From IMG/VR virus record IMGVR_UViG_3300046457_000390, positions 1 through 43,573 of that record: a stretch of 43,573 bases of DNA. One strand, written 5' to 3'. Positions within the stretch are counted from its first letter, which is position 1; the number at the start of each line of letters is the position of its first letter. The notes beneath the pieces were generated by a model. That model searched no databases and was not told the DNA's origin. It worked only from the letters and a program-made list of their open reading frames with translations. Positions 27,474 to 36,192 of this stretch are shown here, piece by piece. Made by a program: the position numbers and the translations under genes. Origin of the DNA: a virus.

Positions 27474-28983
27474 CCAGGTAGAACTCGACCGCACGTTGGC
27501 TGCCTTGATGGCCGACGTCGCACTGCACTGCGAAACCTGCATGTACGTGCTCGATAAGAACGGTCGTCTCGTTCCGCTGCGCTTCAACCGGGCGCAACGT
27601 CACATCCATGCGCAGATCGAGGACCAGCTACAGCGGACAGGAAAAGTTCGCGTGCTCATCCTTAAAGGAAGGCAGCAAGGAGCCAGCACTTATATTGGCG
27701 CACGGTTCTACTGCAAGTCGAGCACGACGCCGGGCCGTAGCGCATTTATCGTCGCCCACGAACAGAAAGCGACGGACAACCTTTTTCGGATGGTGAAGCG
27801 CTACCACGAACACAACCCGTTCGCGCCCAGCACTTCGGCCACCAATGCGAAGGAGCTGGTGTTCGGGAAGCTGGACGGCGGTTACAAGCTGGCCACGGCC
27901 GGCAGCAAAGACGTTGGCCGCTCCAACACTGCCCAGCTCTTACATAGTTCGGAGTTCGGCTTCTGGGACAACGCCGAGCTTCACCTGGCGGGCCTCGGTA
28001 ACACGATCTCCGACAATCCAGGTACCGAGATCGTCATCGAATCGACCGCCAACGGCCTTGGCAACAAGTTCCACGCGATGTGGCAGGACGCCGAGGCAGG
28101 CATTGGCGAGTACATCGCCATTTTTGTGCCCTGGTTCTGGCAGGACGAATACAGGTCGACCGTCAAACCAGGTTTCATCCTGTCCGCCGCCGACCAGCTC
28201 TACATGGACACGTACCAGCTGGACCTCTCGCAGATGGCGTGGAGGGCCAACAAGGTCCAGACCTACGGGCAGGGTTTTGAATGGTTGTTCGACCAGGAAT
28301 ACCCTGCGACGCCAAGCCTCGCGTTCCGCAGCGCGACCACGGACCCGCTGATTTCGCCCACCGCAGTGATGGCTGCCGTGAATGCGGACTACCGCGAGCG
28401 TAGCGGCGCCTTCGTCATTGGCTGCGATCCGGCCGAATACGGCGACGACCGCACGGCAGTCGTTTTCCGGCATGGCCGCACGGCCTACCGGATTGAGTAC
28501 CACTCCAAAAAGGGGCCGATGCAGGTCGCTGGCCTGCTGGCGGAGTACTGGCGCGAGTACCAGCCGGACGCCCTTTTCGTGGACAAGATTGGCATTGGAT
28601 CGGGCATCGTTGACCGCCTCAGGGAGCTCAATATCCCGGTCATTGGCGTGAACAGCGCCGTGCGGGCTGCCGACCCCGAACGCTACGCTAATAAACGCGC
28701 AGAGTGCTGGTTCAGGATGAAAGAGTGGATCGAGGACAGCCCGAACAGGCTGCCGAACGATGCAGCCCTGATCGCGGACCTGTCCGCGCCCAGCTACAAG
28801 TACAGCTCCAACGGCTCCAGGCTGGTGGAATCGAAAGACGACATGCGCAAGCGCCAGGTCAGATCGCCGGACGGTGCCGACGCCCTCGCCATGACCTTCG
28901 CGGAACCCGTCGTCCCGCGTGCCCTGCGCGACGAGCGCGGATCCGGCCCGACCCGCGTTGCCCCGAGCAGCGCCGGCTACTGA
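27466..28983 (+). CDS. Terminase large subunit
   Basis: A 505-residue packaging motor. The ATPase half has RFNRAQRHIHAQIEDQL, the Walker-A-like LKGRQQGASTYIGARF near residue 66, and LLHSSEFGFWDNAELHLAG as Walker B region. The nuclease half has FVIGCDPAEYGDDRTAVVFR near 309, DALFVDKIGIGSGIVDRL near 366 and SPDGADALAMTFAEP near 467, with the conserved acidic residues. TTG 27466 is used: TGAGGGA sits 6 bases upstream and the start overlaps the small-subunit stop. An ATG at 27508 would cut conserved N-terminal residues. It cuts and pumps DNA into the prohead through the portal at 29003. Confidence 0.92.
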   Translation: MADQVELDRTLAALMADVALHCETCMYVLDKNGRLVPLRFNRAQRHIHAQIEDQLQRTGKVRVLILKGRQQGASTYIGARFYCKSSTTPGRSAFIVAHEQKATDNLFRMVKRYHEHNPFAPSTSATNAKELVFGKLDGGYKLATAGSKDVGRSNTAQLLHSSEFGFWDNAELHLAGLGNTISDNPGTEIVIESTANGLGNKFHAMWQDAEAGIGEYIAIFVPWFWQDEYRSTVKPGFILSAADQLYMDTYQLDLSQMAWRANKVQTYGQGFEWLFDQEYPATPSLAFRSATTDPLISPTAVMAAVNADYRERSGAFVIGCDPAEYGDDRTAVVFRHGRTAYRIEYHSKKGPMQVAGLLAEYWREYQPDALFVDKIGIGSGIVDRLRELNIPVIGVNSAVRAADPERYANKRAECWFRMKEWIEDSPNRLPNDAALIADLSAPSYKYSSNGSRLVESKDDMRKRQVRSPDGADALAMTFAEPVVPRALRDERGSGPTRVAPSSAGY

Positions 28984-29002
28984 CCCCTTTCCAGATTACG
29001 TC

Positions 29003-31321
29003 ATGACGCAAACAGATCAGGCACCGCACCACGCGGAGCAGGAATACGTGCAGGCCGCCGCCGAGGGGATGGAGCGCGACGACGCCACCGCCTACACACA
29101 ACTGGACTCCCTCGGGTCCGTCCTGCTGGCGGAGTTCGGCCAGGCGGAAAACGCGCGAAAGGACACCGAGCAGCGGTGGTTGCGCGACCTGCGCCAGTAC
29201 CGCGGCATCTACGACCCGGAAGTGCTCGACCTGATCGGCAAGAACAGGTCGACGGCCTTCGTCCGCGCCACCCGCGTCAAGGTAAAAACCGTCGATGCGC
29301 GCGTGGCCGACTTGCTCTTCCCGAACGGCACGGAGCGCACCTGGACGGCGGACCCGACCCCGGTTCCCTCCATCGACCGCGCGACCAAGGCCCAGGTTGT
29401 CCAGGCCCTGCAGCAGGCCCTGCAACGCCAGCCGAACCCGCAGGAAGTGGATGCGGCCGTCAAGAAGCTGGTGGCGACGGCGGCTAAAGGGATGGTGCAG
29501 GTGATTGACGACCAGCTCTCGGAGGCCGACTACGCGAGCGTTGCGCGCCGCGTGCTGCACTCGGGGCACCTGTACGGCACCGGCGTGCTCAAAGCGCCCC
29601 TGGTGGAGCGCAAGAGCCGGTCGAAATTCGTCATCGAGCACGGCAAATGGACCATGAAGACGGAGTCCTACGTGGTCCCGTTCGTGGATCATGTCCCCCT
29701 CTGGCGGTGGTATCCCGATATGTCGGCCACCTCGCTGGACGAGTGCCGCTATGTGTACGAGCGTCACCTGATGACCCGCGCCAAGCTGTCCAGCCTTGCG
29801 AAAAAGAAGTCGTTCAAGAGCCAGATCATCCGCGACTACATCCTGACCAACCCCAAGGGCGCGCAGACGGCCCGGTACTTCGACAACGAAATCCGCACGA
29901 TTGGCGAGCGTCCAGGCGCGAACCAGAAGGATGACGGCTATTACGAGGTGCTGGAAAGGTGGGGATGGCTCGATGGCGAGATGCTGGCTACCGCCGGCGT
30001 CGAGGTCCCGCAAGAGCGCATGCACGAGACCTTTTTCGGCAACGTGTGGCTCCTGCCCTCGGGCGACGTCATCAAGGTGGCACTCCAGCCGATCAATGGC
30101 GTCACATGGCCCTACCACCTGTACTACGTGGACAAGGACGAGACGAGCATCTTCGGTGACGGCTTCCCGTCCATCATGCGCGACGACCAGGTGATGATCA
30201 ACGCTGCAACCCGCATGGTCCTCGATAACGGCGCCCTCGCCGCTGGCCCGCAGTTCGAGGTCAACATGGCCTTGCTCGGGCCGAACGAGCGCGCGGACGA
30301 CATGCATCCCTTCAAAATTTGGGCGAGGAACGGGCAGGAACCCGCTTCCCCGGCGGTGCGCGTGCTGACCATCCCGAACTCGCTTGAGTACCTGATGCCG
30401 GTGGTCGAAATGTTCAAGCACAACGCCGACGACGTGACCGCAATCCCCAGGTACATGCAGGGCGAAAACGCCACCACCGGCGCGGCTGGCACGGCATCCG
30501 GCATGTCGATGCTGCTCGCCTCGGCCTCCATCGTCATGAAGGATCTGTTGACCGCCTACGACGCGGTGACGCGCACGTTCGTGGAAAGCCTCTACAAGTG
30601 GAACATGCAATTCAACCCTGACAATTCGATCAAGGGTGATTTCAACATCAAGGCGCGCGGCGCGGCCTCGCTCATGGCCAAGGAATTGCGCGCCCAACAG
30701 CTCGACCAGTTCGCCACCACCCTCGCGCCCGAGGATGCGCCGTACATCAAGCGGGAAGAGCTGCTACGCCAGCGTGCCGAGGCGCACGACTTGTCCTCGA
30801 TTATCAAGACGGAGGAAGAGGTCCAGGCGGAACAGAACACCGACCAGGCGAAGCAGGCCGCCGCCATGGCCCAGCAGATGCAGGCGCTCCAGATGGAGAA
30901 CGCCCAGCTGGCAGTCAAGAAGACGGAGGCCGAGGTCGCGCGACTGGCGGCCGATGTCGAGCGCCTCCAGGCGATCGCCACCAAAACCAACGTCGACGCG
31001 GCGTACGCCGGGATGCAGGCTGGTGGCGTCGCTGCCTCCAATGGCGCGGTTGCCACGGCAGGCGATGCGGTGCTGCTCTCGGCTGGCTACATCGACCGCA
31101 CGCCCAAGGATGCGCCGAGCGACGGACCAGCGCCGACTAACGTGCCGATCGCGGCCGGCGCCCAGGCCGCACCAGGTAACGGGATCCCGCCCGGCCAGCC
31201 GATGCAACCGCCGGCGCCGCCGGTTGCCGGCCGCGATCCACAGGGCGGCGTGGTCGGGGCTGGTGTCGGCGAGGCGCACGGCATCGAGACAGCCCGTATG
31301 GACGGAGATCCGCAGGCATGA
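29003..31321 (+). CDS. P22-type portal protein
   Basis: A 772-residue portal, close to the length of P22 gp1-like portals. Typical segments: RWLRDLRQYRGIYDPEVLDL near residue 53, VKTVDARVADLLFPNG near 92, VLHSGHLYGTGVLKAPL near 182, FGDGFPSIMRDDQVMINAA near 383, then IPRYMQGENATTGAAGTASG near 486. A long Gln/Ala coiled coil (residues 600-680) precedes a Gly/Pro-rich tail. It forms the dodecameric portal ring. ATG 29003 lies within the palindromic sequence ATTACGTCATGACGCAAA, shared with the start of the gene at 3133. Confidence 0.9.
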   Translation: MTQTDQAPHHAEQEYVQAAAEGMERDDATAYTQLDSLGSVLLAEFGQAENARKDTEQRWLRDLRQYRGIYDPEVLDLIGKNRSTAFVRATRVKVKTVDARVADLLFPNGTERTWTADPTPVPSIDRATKAQVVQALQQALQRQPNPQEVDAAVKKLVATAAKGMVQVIDDQLSEADYASVARRVLHSGHLYGTGVLKAPLVERKSRSKFVIEHGKWTMKTESYVVPFVDHVPLWRWYPDMSATSLDECRYVYERHLMTRAKLSSLAKKKSFKSQIIRDYILTNPKGAQTARYFDNEIRTIGERPGANQKDDGYYEVLERWGWLDGEMLATAGVEVPQERMHETFFGNVWLLPSGDVIKVALQPINGVTWPYHLYYVDKDETSIFGDGFPSIMRDDQVMINAATRMVLDNGALAAGPQFEVNMALLGPNERADDMHPFKIWARNGQEPASPAVRVLTIPNSLEYLMPVVEMFKHNADDVTAIPRYMQGENATTGAAGTASGMSMLLASASIVMKDLLTAYDAVTRTFVESLYKWNMQFNPDNSIKGDFNIKARGAASLMAKELRAQQLDQFATTLAPEDAPYIKREELLRQRAEAHDLSSIIKTEEEVQAEQNTDQAKQAAAMAQQMQALQMENAQLAVKKTEAEVARLAADVERLQAIATKTNVDAAYAGMQAGGVAASNGAVATAGDAVLLSAGYIDRTPKDAPSDGPAPTNVPIAAGAQAAPGNGIPPGQPMQPPAPPVAGRDPQGGVVGAGVGEAHGIETARMDGDPQA

Positions 31322-31536
31322 GGCGGGTCAGCAACGTGGTGGAGCAACGTAACGGCTGCACCTGGTACTACATAACCCGCTCCATGGGCGGCCAGCGTTA
31401 CGCAATCACCGTCGTCTTGTCCGCCGAGGAAATGAGGAACCGCGATTGCGTGGCCTACCGGCTGAAGGGCGCCCGCGCCTACCTGGCCACGGCGCACAAG
31501 GCGCAAATGCTACAGGACCTGTATGGAGACGGATGA
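31318..31536 (+). CDS. Small late protein
   Basis: A 72-residue beta/alpha protein (TWYYITRSMGGQRYAITVVL) with a helical C-terminus. It overlaps the portal stop (ATGA) and the next gene by 14 bases. Function unknown. Its place between portal and capsid genes suggests a head-related or late regulatory helper. Confidence 0.55.
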   Translation: MRRVSNVVEQRNGCTWYYITRSMGGQRYAITVVLSAEEMRNRDCVAYRLKGARAYLATAHKAQMLQDLYGDG

Positions 31537-32083
31537 CGACGCAGTAATGGCCCAGGCATGGCGCGAACACGGCAACGCCCCGGCAGCACCGGCCACCGCG
31601 CCGAGCCAGGCAAGCGCCGCCGCCACCACCCAGCCGACTGACTACGCAGACGCCTGGAACCGGCACGATACCTACTTGGACGATGCGAGCCGCAAGTGGA
31701 ACCAAGCCAAGGTAGAGCACCCGAACTTGGCCCTGCTTGGCAGCCTCGCGCCGGTGACGGGGGAAATCAGCAGCGTGCTCGAGCTGAACGACGCACATAA
31801 CCGCGGCGACAAAACGGGGATGGCGACTGCAGCGACTGGTCTGATTCCGGGCACCAAGCTAGTCCACGCGGGCGTGAAGGCAATCCGCAGGGGCGAGGCC
31901 ATCCAGCACGCCGCCCGCAACACCCTGTCCGGCGCCGATGCCTACTCAGCCGCGAAGAAGGCCGGGCAGGCGCTGAAGAACGGCGGCGCCGCGAAGGTGG
32001 CGGCCGGTGGCGGTGCGGAGACGGCCAGCACCGCCTCGAACCTTGCCGACTACGCCCACGCCTGGAGACATGATGCGCAATAG
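31523..32083 (+). CDS. Hypothetical late protein, possible injected protein
   Basis: A 186-residue protein. The N-terminus is Ala/Pro/Thr-rich and disordered; residues 45-75 read YADAWNRHDTYLDDASRKWN, followed by a weakly hydrophobic region (MATAATGLIPGTKLVHAGVK) and a Gly/Ala-rich C-terminus. The mix of disorder and a mildly hydrophobic centre resembles virion-delivered proteins, but this is inference. It overlaps neighbours by 14 bases on both sides. Confidence 0.5.
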   Translation: METDDDAVMAQAWREHGNAPAAPATAPSQASAAATTQPTDYADAWNRHDTYLDDASRKWNQAKVEHPNLALLGSLAPVTGEISSVLELNDAHNRGDKTGMATAATGLIPGTKLVHAGVKAIRRGEAIQHAARNTLSGADAYSAAKKAGQALKNGGAAKVAAGGGAETASTASNLADYAHAWRHDAQ

Positions 32084-32318
32084 TGACCAACTCCGCGCCG
32101 CGATCGCCACCGAGGTCCGCGAGCTGCAGCTACTGCGCGCGACCATCCCGATGCGCCAACTCATTGCCCTGATCGACGCCGTGATCGAGTCACACCTAGC
32201 GGATCTGGTCACGGTCATGCCGGAACGCCTCGCGTTCAAACAGGGCGCGATCCGACAACTGCAATGCCTCCGCACTGTCCTCCTCGACGACAACCCTCAC
32301 CAGTCCCCGAAAGCCTGA
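32070..32318 (+). CDS. Small helical late protein
   Basis: An 82-residue, all-helical protein: NSDQLRAAIATEVRELQLLR, then LIDAVIESHLADLVTVMPER. It has two long amphipathic helices, probably an antiparallel pair. It starts at ATG 32070 within the previous gene. No family is recognised. Confidence 0.5.
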   Translation: MMRNSDQLRAAIATEVRELQLLRATIPMRQLIALIDAVIESHLADLVTVMPERLAFKQGAIRQLQCLRTVLLDDNPHQSPKA

Positions 32319-32321
32319 TCC

Positions 32322-32780
32322 ATGTCCTACGTCCCGCAAAACAGCCGCGTCCGGTCCACGTCGAGCACCAAGCGGCGCGACCAGAAAGTGGCCGCCATCA
32401 TCGCCGCACTGCGCGAAGGACCGATGCGGCGCGCCGACATCCGCGAAGCCCTCGACCTGAGTGGATCCGGCGTCAACAAGTACCTCGCACAGCTGTCAGA
32501 GGCGGGCGTGGTGGAAATCGCCCGCCGGATCAACCCGTCCAGCACCTCGCAAGGCACGGCTGTCTTCCGGCTCGTGCGCGACACGGACCGCGTGGACGAC
32601 TACCTGCGTTCGGTAGAGGCTGGCTCCGCGCTGCGGGAGAAGCCGAAGCAGCCACGGGCCGAGCGCCGCCTGCCGGACAATAGCCCGTTCCGCCAAGCAC
32701 CCCTGTTCAGCCGCATCCCGGCGCCGGACCCGGTACTGGCCCACTTCTTCGGCCTGACCCAGGCACGGGCGAGCGCATGA
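32322..32780 (+). CDS. Winged-helix protein next to methyltransferases
   Basis: A 152-residue protein. Residues 18-75 form an ArsR/MarR-like winged helix: QKVAAIIAALREGPMRRADI, REALDLSGSGVNKYLAQLSE, GVVEIARRINPS. It lies directly before the C5-methyltransferase and overlaps it by ATGA (32777-32780), so it may control or couple the methylase pair. It is similar in type to the regulator at 15539 but not closely related in sequence. The C-terminal half is Pro/Arg-rich. Target unknown. Confidence 0.65.
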   Translation: MSYVPQNSRVRSTSSTKRRDQKVAAIIAALREGPMRRADIREALDLSGSGVNKYLAQLSEAGVVEIARRINPSSTSQGTAVFRLVRDTDRVDDYLRSVEAGSALREKPKQPRAERRLPDNSPFRQAPLFSRIPAPDPVLAHFFGLTQARASA

Positions 32781-34882
32781 GTGCCCTCACGTTCGGCAGC
32801 GTATGCAGTGGCATCGAGGCCGCGAGCGTCGCATGGCATCCCCTCGGGTGGCGTGCCGCGTGGCTGGCGGAGATCGAGGCCTTCCCGGCGGCGGTCCTCG
32901 CCCACCACTACCCCGATGTGCCCAACCTGGGCGACATGACCAAGATTGCCGCCATGGTGCGCGCGGGCCAGGTCGCGGCGCCGGATGTGCTGGTGGGTGG
33001 CACGCCCTGCCAGGCTTTTTCGGTCGCGGGCCTGCGCAAGTCGCTCGATGATGCGCGCGGCCAGTTGTCTCTCTCTTTTGTGGATCTCGCCAATGCAATT
33101 GATGCAGCTCGGGCTGTTCGCGGAGACCCCGCCGCCATCGTCGTCTGGGAAAACGTCCCCGGCGTCACCAGCACCAAGGACAACGCCTTCGGGTGCTTTC
33201 TGGGAGCACTTGCCGGCGAAGATGATGCGCTCGTCCCGCCAGGGGGCAAATGGGCGAACGCTGGTTGTGTGCTTGGACCCGAAAGGACGGTCGCATGGCG
33301 GATCACGGACGCCCAATATTTCGGAGTGGCCCAACGCCGCCGCCGTTGTTTCGTTGTCGCAAGTGCTAGAGAGGGGTTCGATCCCACCCAGGTACTTTTT
33401 GAGCTCGAAGGCGTGCAGCGGCATTCTGCGCCGAGCCGAGAAACGCGGCAAGACGCTGCCGCCGGTACTCTACGCAGCACTGGCGGCGGTTGCGACGTCG
33501 ACCACGCCCGCGCTGGACACCTCCAGCCCATCACCAGCGCCCTGACCACCTGTTGCGGAGAGGCGACGAACAACGAGGTCGATTCGCACATGCTGGTGAC
33601 GGTCATGGCGCACGGGCAGGGCGGCACGGAAATCTCCATCGAGCGCTGCCCGACCCTGACCTGCAACCATGAGGCACCGATTGCCGCCTACGCCTTCCAG
33701 CCGCGGATCGCCCGCAACGGGCGCGGCGACATGGGCGATCTCGTCAACGCACTGACCGCCCAAGCGGGAGAAACCGGGAAGGGCGACGCCGCGCCATGTG
33801 TCGCCTACGCCATCCAGGCGGGCGCGCTGCGCGAGAACCCGGCGAGCGGGCCGGACGGCGTAGGGGTGCAGGAAACCATCGCCTATACGCTGGAGGCACG
33901 CGCGGAGGTGCAAGCAGTCGCCTTCTCCTGCAAGGATCACGGCGCGGACGCCAGCGTGGGCATTGCCCCGACCATGCGGGCGATGGGGCACAGCGGCAGC
34001 CACGCGAACGCCGGCGGACAACTGGCGGTCGCCTATGCCAACGCCGGGCACTTCGGCGGCATGTCCCAGGTGACGGTATCAGATCCGCTGCGCGCCAAGG
34101 GCGGTGACACGGGCAACGGCGGGGAAACGCTCGTCGCCATGAGCTTCAAGGCATCGCACTACACGCGCGGCAAGGATGGTGCACCGTCCGAGCTGGCCCC
34201 GCCGCTGTCCGCCGACGCCGACAAGGGCGATCAGGACACGCTGATCCTCGCGCCGACCATCTACACCAGCGACGGCGTGGTGGCCGACCCGATCAGCGCG
34301 AACGAGGGCAAGACCTACACCCATGAGGGGACCTCGTTCCGCCTGCATAACTGCATCGGGGAGCCATTCGTCGCCGCCTTTGCCGAGAACAGCCGCGGCG
34401 AATTGCGCCTGGAGGGCGGCGACGGCAGCCGGACGGGCACCCTGAGCGTTGGCGGCGGCAAGCCGGGGCAGGGCACGCCCACCATCGCGCTGTCCGTGAC
34501 CACGTTCCAGGAACGCGGGCGCACTGCCGGCCGCGCGCTAGAAGTGGGCGGCGACGTCGCCTATGCCTTGACCGCGCCGAGTGGCGGCGGACGGGCACAG
34601 GAACGTAACGTGCAGGTCGGCATGGCCGTGCGCCGCCTGATCCCGCGCGAGTGCGAACGCCTCCAGGCCTTCCCCGACGACTACACGCTGATTACCTACC
34701 GCAACAAGCCGGCGGCGGACGGGCCGCGCTACAAGGCGCTCGGGAATTCCATGTGCGTGAACAACATGCGCTGGATAGGGGAGCGGATCGAGGCGGTGCT
34801 GGCGATGTCGGCACCGGCAGCAGACATCCAAGACCAGCCGCGTGCTGGTCTTGTTCTTTGTGACGAGCTGGCGGTGGCATGA
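32777..34882 (+). CDS. C5-cytosine DNA methyltransferase
   Basis: A 701-residue cytosine methylase. Motif I is FGSVCSGIEAASVAW; motif IV is GGTPCQAFSVAG with the catalytic Cys; motif VI is WENVPGV; motif VIII is QRRRRCFVVAS; motif X is RYKALGNSMCVNNM near the end. The length is far above the usual 330-450 residues because a repetitive target-recognition region (about residues 220-600) is inserted between motifs VIII and IX. It transfers methyl from S-adenosylmethionine to cytosine C5. It overlaps the regulator and the second methylase by ATGA. It is probably a self-protection enzyme against host restriction. Confidence 0.92.
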   Translation: MSALTFGSVCSGIEAASVAWHPLGWRAAWLAEIEAFPAAVLAHHYPDVPNLGDMTKIAAMVRAGQVAAPDVLVGGTPCQAFSVAGLRKSLDDARGQLSLSFVDLANAIDAARAVRGDPAAIVVWENVPGVTSTKDNAFGCFLGALAGEDDALVPPGGKWANAGCVLGPERTVAWRITDAQYFGVAQRRRRCFVVASAREGFDPTQVLFELEGVQRHSAPSRETRQDAAAGTLRSTGGGCDVDHARAGHLQPITSALTTCCGEATNNEVDSHMLVTVMAHGQGGTEISIERCPTLTCNHEAPIAAYAFQPRIARNGRGDMGDLVNALTAQAGETGKGDAAPCVAYAIQAGALRENPASGPDGVGVQETIAYTLEARAEVQAVAFSCKDHGADASVGIAPTMRAMGHSGSHANAGGQLAVAYANAGHFGGMSQVTVSDPLRAKGGDTGNGGETLVAMSFKASHYTRGKDGAPSELAPPLSADADKGDQDTLILAPTIYTSDGVVADPISANEGKTYTHEGTSFRLHNCIGEPFVAAFAENSRGELRLEGGDGSRTGTLSVGGGKPGQGTPTIALSVTTFQERGRTAGRALEVGGDVAYALTAPSGGGRAQERNVQVGMAVRRLIPRECERLQAFPDDYTLITYRNKPAADGPRYKALGNSMCVNNMRWIGERIEAVLAMSAPAADIQDQPRAGLVLCDELAVA

Positions 34883-36141
34883 GCGACCCGCGCACCGACC
34901 TGCCGTACACGCTGCACATGGGCGACTGCATCGAGGTGATGCGCGGCATACCTGACAACAGCGTGGATTCCATCGTCACCGATCCCCCATATGAACTAGG
35001 GTTCATGGGGAAAAGCTGGGATGCAAGCGGCATTGCCTACAGCGTGGCCATGTGGCGCGAGGCGCTGCGGGTGCTGAAACCAGGTGGCCACCTGCTCGCG
35101 TTCTCCGGCTCCCGCACCTACCACCGCATGGCCTGCGCCATCGAAGATGCGGGCTTTGAAATTCGTGACCAGCTCATGTGGGTGTACGGATCAGGCATGC
35201 CCAAGTCGCGCAATGTAGCGAAGTACGACCTGCAGGGCGACGACGCGGCGCGCTGGGAGGGCTGGGGAACTGCCCTGAAACCATCCCATGAGCCCATCGT
35301 CATGGCCCGCAAGGCGCTCGTCGGGACGGTGGCGGCGAACCTGCTCGCCTACAGCACCGGCGCCATCAACATCGACGCCTGCCGAATTAGCGTGACGGAT
35401 CACGCTTATGCGCGCAACTGCTCGGGCGACCGGGGCCACGCCGGTACACGCGGCGCAGACGGCACCGGCGCGACCGACATACGGACAGGTGGCGGCAGTG
35501 CGGCACAAGGCCGCTGGCCCGCCAACCTGATCCACGACGGCAGCGCCGAGGTGGTGGCCATGTTCCCCGCCAACGCGGGCGCCGCCGCCCCGGTCCACAA
35601 GCGCAGCGCCGACAAGTTCCGCAACAGCTACGGCGCCTTCGCCGGCAACATTGACGAAGCCGGCAGCACCTTGCACGGCGACAGCGGCAGCGCGGCGCGG
35701 TTCTTCTACTGCCCCAAGGCGACCCGCATGGACCGCAACGAGGGCTGCGAGGATCTGGAGAAGAAGCCGCTCCTGTGGTCGAGCGGCACCGAGAACCCCG
35801 GCAGCTTCCAGGCCGAGGGCACGGACAAGAGTAGCCAGAACTTCCACCCGACCGTGAAGCCCACGGACCTGATGGCGTACCTGGTGCGCCTCATCACGCC
35901 GCCAGGCGGCACCGTGCTCGATCCCTTCATGGGGTCCGGCTCGACCGGCAAGGCGTGCGTGCGTGAAGGCTTTCACTTCGCCGGCATCGACAAGACGCCG
36001 GAGTACGTCGAGATTTCGCACTGCCGCATCGCCCACGAATACGCGCGCGTGCTCGAGGCGGCGCGGCGGCAGCCGGCGGAGGTGCCGCAGCTTGACCTGT
36101 TCCCCCTACCGACCACCAACCCAGAGCACCCGGCCCGCTGA
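34879..36141 (+). CDS. N6-adenine/N4-cytosine DNA methyltransferase
   Basis: A 420-residue amino-methylase. The catalytic motif IV is SIVTDPPYELGFMG near residue 31, and motif I, VLDPFMGSGSTGKACVREGF, comes after it near residue 348: the order of beta-class enzymes. RVLKPGGHLLAFSG and KPTDLMAYLVRLITPPGG are further family marks. The middle (residues 165-280) is the target-recognition domain. It may methylate adenine N6 or cytosine N4; the DPPY tetrad favours adenine. It is coupled to the C5-methylase by ATGA and followed by a terminator. Confidence 0.9.
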   Translation: MSDPRTDLPYTLHMGDCIEVMRGIPDNSVDSIVTDPPYELGFMGKSWDASGIAYSVAMWREALRVLKPGGHLLAFSGSRTYHRMACAIEDAGFEIRDQLMWVYGSGMPKSRNVAKYDLQGDDAARWEGWGTALKPSHEPIVMARKALVGTVAANLLAYSTGAINIDACRISVTDHAYARNCSGDRGHAGTRGADGTGATDIRTGGGSAAQGRWPANLIHDGSAEVVAMFPANAGAAAPVHKRSADKFRNSYGAFAGNIDEAGSTLHGDSGSAARFFYCPKATRMDRNEGCEDLEKKPLLWSSGTENPGSFQAEGTDKSSQNFHPTVKPTDLMAYLVRLITPPGGTVLDPFMGSGSTGKACVREGFHFAGIDKTPEYVEISHCRIAHEYARVLEAARRQPAEVPQLDLFPLPTTNPEHPAR

Positions 36142-36156
36142 ACGCGGGTTTTCTTT
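36134..36156 (+). terminator. Terminator after methyltransferase cassette
   Basis: CCCGC-TGAAC-GCGGG followed by TTTTCTTT. It begins within the last codons of the methylase gene and separates it from the scaffold/capsid genes. Confidence 0.7.
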
Positions 36157-36192
36157 ACTTACCCGCGTTTCAATCCGACAGGAGCACCGCCA

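Noticed and set aside
28859-30697. Long open frame of 612 codons on the minus strand opposite the portal gene
   Set aside because: It is antisense to a well-supported portal, is His/Arg/Gly-rich without domains, and arises from high-GC codon bias.
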